A DNA stretch of 64,000 bases from Scleromatobacter sp039920745 (GTDB lineage: Bacteria > Pseudomonadota > Gammaproteobacteria > Burkholderiales > Burkholderiaceae_C). The first letter of the stretch is position 1. Each line of letters begins with the position of its first letter. This document shows, in pieces, positions 1 through 7,847 of this stretch. The translations under genes were made by a program, and so were the position numbers. The notes beneath the pieces were generated by a model. It made no database searches, was not told the origin of the DNA, and saw only the letters and a program-made list of their open reading frames with translations. Location of the stretch: positions 1 to 64,000 of the forward strand of contig JBDSDD010000037.1 of assembly GCA_039920745.1 (NCBI GenBank), written 5' to 3'.

Positions 1-55
1 TTCACTGACCACTTATCGGCTTGCAATCAACTCGCTTGAGCGGGTCAATCACCAA

Positions 56-90
56 GCTGATTTGTTATCAGCGAAGCCTTAGATTCTATG
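56..90 (-). repeat. Leader repeat copy A with hairpin
   Basis: This 35-bp element matches 204-238 at 30 of 35 positions. It contains the hairpin GCTGAT-TTGTT-ATCAGC (56-72) followed by the -10 element of the downstream promoter. The closing base pair of the stem differs from copy B by a compensatory change (T-A instead of C-G), so the pairing seems to be maintained. Confidence 0.7.
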
Positions 91-112
91 CTTGATTTTG
101 AACTACCGTCAA
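83..112 (-). promoter_or_regulatory. Leftward promoter P2, probably of an rRNA operon
   Basis: On the minus strand TTGACG (107-112) and TAGAAT (83-88) are separated by 18 bp. The transcript runs off the left edge. Its leader contains GCAAGCCGATAAGTG (10-24), which resembles the leader ahead of 16S rRNA in Burkholderiales. The tandem arrangement with P1 is typical of rrn operons. The 16S gene itself is outside the window, so this is an inference. Confidence 0.5.
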
Positions 113-203
113 GCACTAATTTCAGGCCTCTTCGCCGACAACCCGGACCAACCAACTGCTGCAGCGTGGAACCTTCCGGCTCACCCGCTGCGTCGCGGTA
201 AGT

Positions 204-238
204 GCTGACTTGTTGTCAGCGAAGCCCACGATTCTATG
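204..238 (-). repeat. Leader repeat copy B with hairpin
   Basis: Second copy of the element at 56-90, 148 bp away. Its hairpin is GCTGAC-TTGTT-GTCAGC (204-220), followed by the -10 of promoter P1. It lies in the same place relative to its promoter as copy A, so promoter and initially transcribed region appear to have been duplicated as a unit. Confidence 0.7.
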
Positions 239-260
239 ACAGCGAGTCCAGCATGCGCAA
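231..260 (-). promoter_or_regulatory. Leftward promoter P1, probably of an rRNA operon
   Basis: On the minus strand TTGCGC (255-260) and TAGAAT (231-236) are separated by 18 bp, the same spacing as in P2. Its -35 is the weaker match of the two. It lies 148 bp upstream of P2 and reads in the same direction, away from the ptsI terminator. Confidence 0.45.
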
Positions 261-366
261 GCCTTTTTGTGAACATGGCCCGACAGGCCCTCGCACAGCC
301 TCGACACTCCGATCGTTCAATCCTTCGTCGCAGACCGCGCCTCCTCGCTATCCACCGTCTGCAAAT

Positions 367-396
367 GCAAAGGGCGCCGCTGCCGGCGCCCTTTGC
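367..396 (-). terminator. Terminator after ptsI
   Basis: A perfect 12-bp inverted repeat (367-378 with 385-396, loop of 6) lies 32 bp beyond the ptsI stop codon. On the minus strand only a short T stretch follows. It should end ptsI transcription before promoters P1 and P2. Confidence 0.7.
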
Positions 397-427
397 TCTC
401 TATATATGAGTCGGTCGGGACAAGCAC

Positions 428-2209
428 TCAGGCGCCGAAGCGCCCAGGCACCGCCGTCTGCAGGCGCTCGTAGATCGCCTGTGGGTCTTCCGATTCGCAG
501 ATCAGGTCGACGTGCTTGTTCCAGACCTTCGAATCCACCCTCAGGATGCGCTTCTTGATGGACGACACCTGCGTCGGGTGCATCGAAAAGCTCCGCAGCC
601 CCATGCCCAGCAGCAGTTCGGTGAATGCAGGATCGCCCGCCATCTCGCCGCAGACGCAGACGTCCTTGCCGAGCTCGTTCGCCTTCGCGATGGTCTGGGA
701 GATCAGCTGCAGCACCGCTGGGTGCCACGGGTCATACAGATGGGATACCGCTTCGTCGGCGCGGTCGATCGCCAACGTGTACTGGATCAGGTCGTTGGTG
801 CCGATCGAGACAAAGTCGAAATGCTTCAACAGGAAGGGCAGCATCAGCGCTGCGGCTGGCACCTCGATCATGGCGCCGATTGCAACGTCGAGATAGGCTT
901 GCCCGCGGGCGCGCAATTGCGCCTTGGCGCGCTCGATGGCCTCCAGCAGCATGCGCACCTCACGCAGCTGCGCCACCATTGGCACCAGCAGGCGCACTTT
1001 GCCGTGTACGCTCGCGCGCAGGATCGCGCGCAGTTGCTCACCGAACATCTCCGGCTCGGACAGGCTCCAGCGAATCGCCCGCAGACCCAGCGCCGGGTTC
1101 AGGTTGTAGTCGTTGCGCTCCATCTGCTGGGGTGTGCGGTCGAGCTGTTTGTCAGCACCGATGTCCACCGTGCGAATGGTGACCGGCAGGCCCGCCAGCG
1201 ACTTCACGACCTTGCTGTAGGCCTCGTACTGCTCCTCCTCGCCCGGCAGCCGTCCGGCCCGGTTCATGAACAAGAACTCGCTGCGGAACAGACCGACGCC
1301 CACCGCGCCGGCGTCCAGCACCGCCTGCGCGTCGCTGGGCAGCTCGATGTTGGCGAGCAGCTCGATCGGGTGGCCGTCCAGCGTGACTGCCGGCGTGTGG
1401 CGCAAGCGGTCCAGCCGCGCTCGTTCGAGTTCGACCTGGCGTTGACGGAAGCGGTATTCCTCGAGCACGATCGGTGAAGGGTTGACGATCACGACGCCGG
1501 CGTCGCCGTCGATGATGATCCAGTCGTCCTGGTTGACGATGCGGCTGGCCTCGCGGGCTCCAACCACCGCCGGAATGTCCATGCTGCGCGCGACGATCGC
1601 CGTGTGCGAATTGCGCCCGCCGACGTCGGTGACGAAGCCGGTGAACACGCTGCGCCTGAATTTGAGCATGTCGGCGGGGGCGATGTCGTTGGCCACCAGC
1701 ACCAGCGGGTCCTCGCCGGCGAAGTCGCGCTGGCCCGGGGGCGGCGGGTCGTCGAAGGAATCGCCGCCCAGGCGCCCCAGCGCGGCGATGACCCGCTCGA
1801 CCACCTGCTCGAGATCGGCCTTGCGGTCGCGCAGGTACTCGTCCTCCATCTCGTCGAACTGGCGGGCGATGACCTCCAGTTGCGACGACAGCGCCCATTC
1901 GGCGTTGTAGTGGCGTTCGACGATCCATTGCCGCGTCGCCTCGGACAGCGACTCGTCCTGCAGCAGCATCAAGTGAACGTCGAGCAGCGCGACGAGCTCG
2001 TCGTGCGCGTCTTCCGGAACGTCGCCCTTGAGCGCGGTGAGCTCCTCGACCACCAGGTCGCGCGCTGCGCGCAGGCGCCGCACCTCGGCGTCGATCATTC
2101 CGGCTTCCACGTAATAGTGGGCGACGTCGACCCGGCTCGATGCGACGAGCACTGCGCGACCGATCGCGACGCCGCGCGAGACCGGGAGACCGAACACCTG
2201 AATGCTCAC
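428..2209 (-). CDS. ptsI: Phosphoenolpyruvate-protein phosphotransferase (PTS enzyme I)
   Basis: Cytoplasmic first enzyme of the PTS; it takes phosphate from phosphoenolpyruvate and passes it to HPr. The 593-aa length suits a full enzyme I. The N-terminal HPr-binding and swivel domains carry the phosphorylated histidine, His202, in the stretch GGRNSHTAIVAR. The C-terminal PEP-binding barrel shows the expected IGTNDLIQYTLAIDR and CGEMAGDP signatures, including the catalytic cysteine. The ATG start is followed by the usual N-terminus with GVAIGRA. HPr and an EIIA-Man gene lie upstream on the same strand, but a gene on the opposite strand (2407-3243) sits between, so ptsI has its own upstream region. 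No sugar-specific permease is nearby, so a regulatory PTS is likely. Confidence 0.97.
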   Translation of the reverse strand: MSIQVFGLPVSRGVAIGRAVLVASSRVDVAHYYVEAGMIDAEVRRLRAARDLVVEELTALKGDVPEDAHDELVALLDVHLMLLQDESLSEATRQWIVERHYNAEWALSSQLEVIARQFDEMEDEYLRDRKADLEQVVERVIAALGRLGGDSFDDPPPPGQRDFAGEDPLVLVANDIAPADMLKFRRSVFTGFVTDVGGRNSHTAIVARSMDIPAVVGAREASRIVNQDDWIIIDGDAGVVIVNPSPIVLEEYRFRQRQVELERARLDRLRHTPAVTLDGHPIELLANIELPSDAQAVLDAGAVGVGLFRSEFLFMNRAGRLPGEEEQYEAYSKVVKSLAGLPVTIRTVDIGADKQLDRTPQQMERNDYNLNPALGLRAIRWSLSEPEMFGEQLRAILRASVHGKVRLLVPMVAQLREVRMLLEAIERAKAQLRARGQAYLDVAIGAMIEVPAAALMLPFLLKHFDFVSIGTNDLIQYTLAIDRADEAVSHLYDPWHPAVLQLISQTIAKANELGKDVCVCGEMAGDPAFTELLLGMGLRSFSMHPTQVSSIKKRILRVDSKVWNKHVDLICESEDPQAIYERLQTAVPGRFGA

Positions 2210-2406
2210 GAACCAACCTCCATGAACCGCACGCCGGACGCAGGCTGGCAGCCCGGCGGGTTCGAGCGATCAATGTAGCAGCATGGCGTCTTTCCGCCCT
2301 GCGCCAACTCAACGATTACGACCGCAGTGTCACCGGTCCGTCATCGCCAGTTCACGCCAGCGTCATCGCCACTGGCGACCATCCCGGCAATCTCCGGGAG
2401 ATAGAC

Positions 2407-3243
2407 ATGAGTGAATTCATCACGACGCCCGGACCGGCCAGCACCGGTCCGCTCGACGCCATGCGCCGCCTCGACCGGCCGGCCGGGCGCACTCAGCGTT
2501 CCCACGTCGCCCCGACGTTGCAGGTGGAGTGGGCCAGCCACCTCGACGACGTTCGTGCCGCACAGCGCCTGCGCCACCAGGTGTTCGTCGACGAGATGGG
2601 CGCCCACATGGCCCCCATCGCCGGCGCCCCCTTGGGCCACGACATCGACCTGTTCGACGAGTTCTGCGAGCACCTGATCGTGCGTACCGTCCCCGCCAAC
2701 GACGAGCCCGGCGCGGTCGTGGGCACCTACCGCGTGCTCACGCCCAGTGCCGCGCGCCGAGCCGGCAGCTTCTACAGTGACACCGAGTTCGACCTCACCC
2801 GCCTGCGCCCGCTGCGCGACCGCATGGTGGAGCTGGGCCGCAGCTGCGTGCACCCCGACCACCGCTCGGGCGTCGTGATCCTGGCGCTGTGGGGCGCGCT
2901 GGCCCAGTTCATGGAGCACAACGCCATGGAGACGGTGATCGGATGCGCCAGCATCTCGATGCGCGACGGTGGCCATTGCGCAGCGAGCCTGTGGGCGCGC
3001 CTGCGCGAAACCCACCTTGCGCCGGTGGAACTCCAGGTGCGCCCGCGCGTGGCGCTGCCGGTGGACGACCTCAACCAGTCGCTGGAAGTAGAAGCACCCG
3101 CCCTGATCAAGGGCTACCTGCGCATGGGCGCCAAGGTGCTGGGTGCACCGGCCTGGGATCCGCAGTTCAATACGGCCGACCTGCCGATGCTCACCCGCGT
3201 GGCCGACATCCCGGCTCGCTACCAGCGCCACTTCCTGGCGTGA
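2407..3243 (+). CDS. GNAT-family N-acyltransferase, OlsB-like
   Basis: A 278-aa protein of the GNAT superfamily in the group of L-ornithine N-alpha-acyltransferases (OlsB), which make the first intermediate of ornithine lipids from 3-hydroxyacyl-ACP. The core runs from LRHQVFVDEMGA (about residue 55) through VVGTYRVL, MVELGRSCVHPDH and the helix ALWGALAQFMEHN to VIGCASISMRDGG. The ATG at 2407 follows a GGGAG ribosome site. The gene is divergent from ptsI and convergent with ptsH, so it splits the PTS gene group. No OlsA-type second acyltransferase is next to it, so the substrate is an inference; other acylated amines are possible. Confidence 0.8.
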   Translation: MSEFITTPGPASTGPLDAMRRLDRPAGRTQRSHVAPTLQVEWASHLDDVRAAQRLRHQVFVDEMGAHMAPIAGAPLGHDIDLFDEFCEHLIVRTVPANDEPGAVVGTYRVLTPSAARRAGSFYSDTEFDLTRLRPLRDRMVELGRSCVHPDHRSGVVILALWGALAQFMEHNAMETVIGCASISMRDGGHCAASLWARLRETHLAPVELQVRPRVALPVDDLNQSLEVEAPALIKGYLRMGAKVLGAPAWDPQFNTADLPMLTRVADIPARYQRHFLA

Positions 3244-3292
3244 AAGCCGCCGTCCGGGCACGCACGCGCGGGCTTGACGCTGGACGGGTCGC

Positions 3293-3562
3293 TTACTGAC
3301 CTTCGCCGAACTTGTCGTTGACCAGCGCCGCGATCGCGACGCTGGCCTGCTGCTCGTCTTCGCCCTCCGTCTCGAGCTCGACCTCGGCCCCAAGGCCGGC
3401 GGCCAGCATCATGATTCCCATGATGCTCTTGGCATTCACCCGGCGGGTGTTGCGCGTCATGAACACCTCGCAGTGGAAGCTGCTGGCGAGTTTCGTGAGC
3501 TTGGCGGATGCACGAGCATGCAGTCCCAGCTTATTGCTGATGACGAGATTGGTTCGAATCAT
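3293..3562 (-). CDS. ptsH: Phosphocarrier protein HPr
   Basis: This 89-aa phosphocarrier receives phosphate from enzyme I and hands it to EIIA proteins. The phosphorylated histidine, His15, is in KLGLHARAS. The regulatory serine, Ser46, is in NAKSIMGIM, the site that HPr kinase uses in bacteria that have it. The start at 3562 lies inside the end of the upstream EIIA gene; the two frames overlap by 32 nt, so translation is probably coupled. An earlier in-frame start would give a 163-aa protein with no counterpart in the family. Confidence 0.95.
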   Translation of the reverse strand: MIRTNLVISNKLGLHARASAKLTKLASSFHCEVFMTRNTRRVNAKSIMGIMMLAAGLGAEVELETEGEDEQQASVAIAALVNDKFGEGQ

Positions 3563-3980
3563 TCGTGATCGGGGTTTGGACCTGGTTCTGCGGTCGCGTC
3601 TGGGCGACCTGCATAACGCCTTGCGAAGCGCCCGACACCGCGCGCGCGACCAGCGCGTCGAGCGGTTCGCCCAGGTAACAGAGGGAGCGCCACAGCATCG
3701 GCACGTTGACGCCGGCGACCACGCGCACGGAGACTCCGTCCGACAGCCGCTCGGCCACGTTGCACGGCGTGGCGCCGAAGACATCGGTCAGTACCAGTAC
3801 CTCGGGCGCGTTGAGGCGCGCGAGCGCCTGGCGAGCCAGGACTTCGACGTCGTCCGCGGACATCGTCGGTTCGACGTCAATGGCTTCGAACAAGTGCCCC
3901 TTCTCTCCATAGCAGTGTCCAGCGACGGACAACAGCGCCGAAGCGAGGGGAGCATGAGCGATCAGCAGTACAGCGGCCAC
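3531..3980 (-). CDS. PTS EIIA component, mannose family
   Basis: A 149-aa cytoplasmic EIIA-Man domain protein. The phosphoacceptor is His9 in LLIAHAPLA, and LVLTDVFGATPCNVA is the characteristic mid-domain stretch. The start codon is GTG at 3978-3980. No EIIB, EIIC or EIID gene is near. In betaproteobacteria such stand-alone EIIA-Man proteins with HPr and EI act in regulation rather than in sugar uptake; this role is inferred from the family. The C-terminal tail, rich in Gln and Asn, overlaps the ptsH start by 32 nt. Confidence 0.92.
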   Translation of the reverse strand: MAAVLLIAHAPLASALLSVAGHCYGEKGHLFEAIDVEPTMSADDVEVLARQALARLNAPEVLVLTDVFGATPCNVAERLSDGVSVRVVAGVNVPMLWRSLCYLGEPLDALVARAVSGASQGVMQVAQTRPQNQVQTPITNDSNQSRHQQ

Positions 3981-4136
3981 GTGGACGGAACCTGAGCGTC
4001 TTGGAACGACGCCAACAAAAGATTATCGGCCTGGAATCTTGGCAAACCTAGTACGCACTCTCCGCAAGCGGGGGCACTCGCCGCATTTAGTGGCTGTTTT
4101 GCACGCTTGCGCGAACCGCACGCACCAACATGATGC

Positions 4137-4730
4137 CTAGGTGGGGTCCGCCACGCGTTTTTCCAGATCGAAGCGCAGGCCGTCCTCGAACGGCTTGAGC
4201 GCGACCTCCGGCAACGTTGCGCCGACTGCGCTGACCTGGAAGATGCGCGTTCCGCGCGCAAAGACACGGACCGACTCGTCGACCGTCTCGCCATCGGGAC
4301 GCTGGCCATGCAGGTGGGCACTGGAGTTTCCTGAAAACGGGGTAACCCCGCTCAGGTTCAACGCGCTGGCGTGCGGATCGGCCGACCGGATCGCCGCGGC
4401 CGCGCTAGCGCGTAGCGCGACAAGCACCGCGTCCACTCGGACCGGATCGCCGACCTCGGCAGTCGCCACGCCGTAGGTCACACCGCCGGTCTCGCACGAC
4501 AGCATGAACAGCTTCAACGGCACCTCGGCCACCACCAGGTCACGCTGGAAACGCGACGGGCGACAGGGCAACTCAGTTACAAGTTGAGTGTCGGGCAGAG
4601 CGACGCTGCGCCAATCGAAAGTGGGCGTACACCCCCACAGTTGCGCCAAAACCACCAGACCGGAAATGGCTCGGGTCAGCGTGGGTTGCAGGCCAATGGC
4701 GGGTGGTTCCGACTGCTTTTGATGGGGCAT
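4137..4730 (-). CDS. Predicted lipoprotein, unknown function
   Basis: A 197-aa protein starting at the ATG at 4728-4730. A hydrophobic segment is followed by LWGC, a fair lipobox, giving a lipid-anchored protein. The mature part is about 170 aa with no motif I recognise; it contains a stretch GVATAEVGDPVRVDAVL and ends close to the stop TAG. A longer frame reaches 4820 but would bury the signal peptide. It is divergent from the next gene, with about 190 bp between the starts, and convergent with nothing. I cannot assign a function. Confidence 0.7.
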   Translation of the reverse strand: MPHQKQSEPPAIGLQPTLTRAISGLVVLAQLWGCTPTFDWRSVALPDTQLVTELPCRPSRFQRDLVVAEVPLKLFMLSCETGGVTYGVATAEVGDPVRVDAVLVALRASAAAAIRSADPHASALNLSGVTPFSGNSSAHLHGQRPDGETVDESVRVFARGTRIFQVSAVGATLPEVALKPFEDGLRFDLEKRVADPT

Positions 4731-4919
4731 CTCGTCGTCATGGTTATCAAGTGGAGGGGCGACGCGACTCACCCTCCTTGGGGATGGAACCGACTGCGAA
4801 CGCTGGGCAATATGTCCCACTTCTACACGTCACTCGCGACAATTTGTAACCTGTGCAACTACAGGCGCACAATAGGTGCATCGTCGGATGTCGCGTGCGA
4901 CGTGTGAAGGAGGGTTCAA

Positions 4920-6071
4920 ATGACAATGACACTGGCCTCGAGCCGATCCACCATGACCGATCAGGTTTCCGACAAGCCCCGCCTGGAGCCGGATGAAGGG
5001 CATTGGCGCGAAATCATCGGACAGATCGGCACGGAAGTCGGACTGCCACTGTCTGCCGCGCTCGAACGCGTCACCGTCCTGGCCACCACGGGCAAGATCG
5101 ACCGCGCCGGCCTGCGCATGCTGCGCGAAGAGATCGAGCGCGCGCGCCGGGCCGGCATGATCGGCCAGCAATTGGCTCGCTTCGCGTCCGGCCGCATCCG
5201 ACAGTCTCCTGAACAAATCAGCATCACGCAAATGCTGCGCGACGTGCTGCTGCAACGCGGTCGCGAGGCCACCGCGCGCCAGATCGAGATCAGCCAGGCG
5301 CTGAAGCCGGCCGAAGTCGTTGTCGACGCCACGTTGCTGTATGCGCTGATGCAGGCCGTCGTCGACTGGAGTCTCGATCTCGCGCAGAACAAGCTCGAAT
5401 TCAAGCTCGACATCAAGGCCTGGCCGCCCTACGCGCGCCTGACGGTGCGTTTTGCCCACGCCAGCTCCGACGCGTCCGACCGTCTGACCCCGGTCGGCAC
5501 GCCGCTTCCGTCGCTCGACTCGATGTCGTGGCGCCTGGTGCAGCAGATCTCCTGGACGCTGGGCCTGGTGATGGACCGCGCCGTGTCCGAGTCCGAGACG
5601 ACGCTCACGATCGAGTTCCCGCGCACGATCCATGACGAGATCGAAGGCGTCAGCGTGGTCGAGATCGACCAGGGCTTCGGCGTCTCCGACAACTCCAAGC
5701 CACTGGCCGGCAGCCACGTGCTGGTGGTCGCGGGCGGACGGGAGATGCGTTCGCTGATCAAGGAGTCGATTCGCCACATGGGTCTGCTGGTCGACTTCGT
5801 CAACGGCGTGGAAGAGGCGGAAGAGTTCTGCCGCGACGCGCTGCCGCACGCGATCATCTACGAATCGGTGCTGGCCGGCGACCGCTTCCACAAGCTGCGC
5901 CATGGCATCGCCGCCGAGATGCCGTCGTTCGTGTTCATCGAGGTCGCGCCAGAAGGCAATGCGCTGCAGTTGTCGAACAACGGCAACGACAGCGGCGCGC
6001 GCATAGGGCGGGACGCGGTGATGCAATCGCTGCCGTCAGCACTGATCTACGAGTTGTCGCGAACGCTGTGA
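4920..6071 (+). CDS. Degenerate histidine-kinase/receiver-like protein
   Basis: 383 aa, cytoplasmic, with an AAGGAGGG ribosome site 6 bp before the ATG. Residues about 28-100 form helices like a histidine-kinase dimerisation region, about 110-245 look like an HATPase fold, and about 262-383 like a receiver domain starting at SHVLVVAGG. The active sites are not recognisable: there is no H-E/D phosphorylation box, no N-box asparagine pair, no DxGxG nucleotide motif, and the receiver has IIYESV where the phosphoacceptor aspartate is expected. It may act as a scaffold or sensor that binds a partner kinase or regulator. It has no clear operon partner. The fold assignment is by eye. Confidence 0.6.
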   Translation: MTMTLASSRSTMTDQVSDKPRLEPDEGHWREIIGQIGTEVGLPLSAALERVTVLATTGKIDRAGLRMLREEIERARRAGMIGQQLARFASGRIRQSPEQISITQMLRDVLLQRGREATARQIEISQALKPAEVVVDATLLYALMQAVVDWSLDLAQNKLEFKLDIKAWPPYARLTVRFAHASSDASDRLTPVGTPLPSLDSMSWRLVQQISWTLGLVMDRAVSESETTLTIEFPRTIHDEIEGVSVVEIDQGFGVSDNSKPLAGSHVLVVAGGREMRSLIKESIRHMGLLVDFVNGVEEAEEFCRDALPHAIIYESVLAGDRFHKLRHGIAAEMPSFVFIEVAPEGNALQLSNNGNDSGARIGRDAVMQSLPSALIYELSRTL

Positions 6072-6079
6072 CCCAAGAC

Positions 6080-6104
6080 CACTGGACCGCGGCGCGGTTC
6101 AGTG
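6080..6104. terminator. Hairpin between convergent genes
   Basis: An 11-bp stem with one mismatch (6080-6090 with 6094-6104, loop of 3) lies between the convergent ends of the kinase-like gene and the DUF4197 gene, whose stop codon is inside it. No long T tract follows on either strand, so its strength as a terminator is uncertain. Confidence 0.35.
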
Positions 6105-6800
6105 ACCACCGAAGACGGCCTTGAGGATCGCGCTGCCGGTGCCCACCGGGTCGGCGCGGATCTTCTTTTCTTCCTGGCCGATCATGAAATACAGGCCGTC
6201 GAGCGCCTTGCGCGTGACGTATTGTTCGACGTTGGCGTCCTCCGGCTTGACCAGGCCCAGCGTCGAGCCCTTGCTGGCGACGGCGTTGTACTTGGCCGCC
6301 AGCGACACCTTCTCGGTTTCGGCCGTGACGATGGGCAGGAACTTGACGCCCAGTGGCGCGCGCGTCTTGCCGGCGAAGAAATCGGTGACCGATGTGTCGC
6401 TGCCACGCACGATCCTGACCGCATCTTCCACCGACATCGCGTGAACCGCGTTGAGCAGCAACGGCTTGGCCTCGGGCACAGCCGATTCGGCAGCGCGGTT
6501 CATCGAGTTGACCAGGTCGTCGACGCGTTGCTGCTGGCCGATCAACCTCAGCATCGAGGCCGCCCGCTTCAACGCGCCTGGCAGCGGGATGCGCACCTGC
6601 GGATTGTCGAGGAAGCCGCCCGGCTGGCCGAGCAGGGCCACGGCGCTGTCTGCGCCGCGCTCGAGGGCGGCGCGCACGCCAGACGCGGCCTCGGTTTCGC
6701 CAAGTGCGAACGCGACTCCCGCCTCGCCCAGCAGTGCGAGGCACGCCGAACGGGCGATGAAAAGCGTGGCGAGTGCCGGCGTAAACTGGCGTCGTTGCAT
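6099..6800 (-). CDS. DUF4197 domain exported protein
   Basis: A 233-aa protein starting at the ATG at 6798-6800, giving an N-terminus MQRRQFTPALATLFIA that looks like a signal peptide. The body matches the DUF4197 family as I know it: SGVRAALERGADSAVALLG near the N-terminus, RIPLPGALK, LNAVHAMSVEDAVRIV, and a C-terminal DGLYFMIGQEEKKIRADP followed by a short tail. The family is periplasmic or membrane-associated and has no known biochemical role. The longer upstream frame would overlap the divergent TlpA-like gene and is not used. It is convergent with the kinase-like gene. Confidence 0.85.
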   Translation of the reverse strand: MQRRQFTPALATLFIARSACLALLGEAGVAFALGETEAASGVRAALERGADSAVALLGQPGGFLDNPQVRIPLPGALKRAASMLRLIGQQQRVDDLVNSMNRAAESAVPEAKPLLLNAVHAMSVEDAVRIVRGSDTSVTDFFAGKTRAPLGVKFLPIVTAETEKVSLAAKYNAVASKGSTLGLVKPEDANVEQYVTRKALDGLYFMIGQEEKKIRADPVGTGSAILKAVFGGH

Positions 6801-6813
6801 GTGGAGTCCCCTG

Positions 6814-7326
6814 ATGTTCGTTCGCGCCTTCGCCCTGCTCGCACCCATCGCGCTGGCATCTGGCCTCGGTTTGGCGCTGCCCATGCTAACGGGTTGCAGC
6901 CGGGTCGAACAGGCGCCGGCCCTGAGCTTCACCCTGCTCGACGGCCGCAAGAGCGACCTCGTCTCATTGCGCGGCCATGTCGTGCTCGTCAACTTCTGGG
7001 CCACCGACTGCGCGCCGTGCGTCGAAGAGATGCCCGCAATGGTCACCAACTGGCAGCGCTATTCGCCTCAAGGCTTCCAGACACTGGCCGTCTCGATGCG
7101 CTACAACGCCCCGGCGCTCGTCGCCAACTTCGCCGAGGCGCGTGCGCTGCCGTTCGGCGTGGTCATCGACAACACCGGCGAGATCGCTGCGCGGCTCGGC
7201 AACGTGCAGTTCACGCCGACATCGCTGCTCATCAACAAGCGCGGCGAGATCGTGCGGCGCTGGATCGGCAAGACGGACTTCACGGTGATCGGCCCGCTGA
7301 TCGCCGAACTGAACCGCGACGCATAG
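6814..7326 (+). CDS. TlpA-like thiol:disulfide lipoprotein
   Basis: A 170-aa thioredoxin-fold protein. The signal peptide ends in LTGC (Cys28), so it is probably a lipoprotein facing the periplasm. The redox motif is CAPC (Cys66, Cys69) in NFWATDCAPCVEEMP, and the cis-proline loop is FTPTSLLIN. Proteins of this TlpA/ResA type reduce disulfides, for example in cytochrome c maturation. It is divergent from the DUF4197 gene, with only 13 bp between the start codons, so promoters must overlap the coding regions. The partner is not evident here. Confidence 0.85.
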   Translation: MFVRAFALLAPIALASGLGLALPMLTGCSRVEQAPALSFTLLDGRKSDLVSLRGHVVLVNFWATDCAPCVEEMPAMVTNWQRYSPQGFQTLAVSMRYNAPALVANFAEARALPFGVVIDNTGEIAARLGNVQFTPTSLLINKRGEIVRRWIGKTDFTVIGPLIAELNRDA

Positions 7327-7531
7327 GACCAGGCCGAGCGGAACTGGCTGGTTGCTGCTCCTGTCGTGGTGATCAAACCAGCAACGCAGACGATGCCATC
7401 GGCATGAGCTCTACCGGCAACGTCGCGATGTCGATGATGCTGGAGGCGGCGGTGGTGGCACCGGTGCGGTGCCAGCCGACGATGCCGCTGGATGATCCGG
7501 CGGCGCTCGCCGGTGAACCGCAGGAACTGGC
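7327..7531. other. Non-coding gap
   Basis: About 205 bp follow the TlpA-like gene. I see imperfect inverted repeats (around 7349-7385) but no convincing gene; the frames crossing it are arginine- or alanine-rich shadows. Confidence 0.5.
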
Positions 7532-7819
7532 CTACGTGCGCGCCCGCCTGGAGCGCGCCTGATCGACCACCAGGATCCGCCCTTCCAGCAAGTCGCCCGG
7601 CCGATAGCGCTTGCCGCGACCCCGGGGCGCGCGCACGGCGCCGCCCGAGATCGGACGGAAGGCATTGTCGACGACCTCGAAGTCCGCCGGCCAGCCGCGG
7701 TGCGGCTGCGCCTCGAGCCAGAAGCCCGACTCGGAGTTGCCCGGATCGATGTCGCAGGGCACGCCGCCCCAGCGCCCATTCTTGCGGGCCTGGAAGTCAC
7801 CAGCGCCGACGAGGCGCAT
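7532..7819 (-). CDS. Uncharacterised 95-aa ORF after lipA
   Basis: The frame has an ordinary amino-acid mix, unlike the arginine-rich shadow frames around it, with stretches such as GFWLEAQPHRGWPADFEVVD. It continues in frame upstream into the end of lipA, and I see no good ribosome site before the ATG at 7817-7819. It could be a small conserved gene with an unusual start or the remnant of a larger one. I do not recognise a family. It would be the last gene of the lipoate operon. Confidence 0.3.
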   Translation of the reverse strand: MRLVGAGDFQARKNGRWGGVPCDIDPGNSESGFWLEAQPHRGWPADFEVVDNAFRPISGGAVRAPRGRGKRYRPGDLLEGRILVVDQARSRRART

Positions 7820-7847
7820 GACGGGGTGGCCGATCAGGACGCGCGGG

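Noticed and set aside
4830..6026. 398-codon antisense frame opposite the kinase-like gene
   Set aside because: Rich in Arg, His, Gln and Asp as expected of a high-GC shadow, with no domain pattern. The plus-strand frame has a strong ribosome site and a coherent fold.
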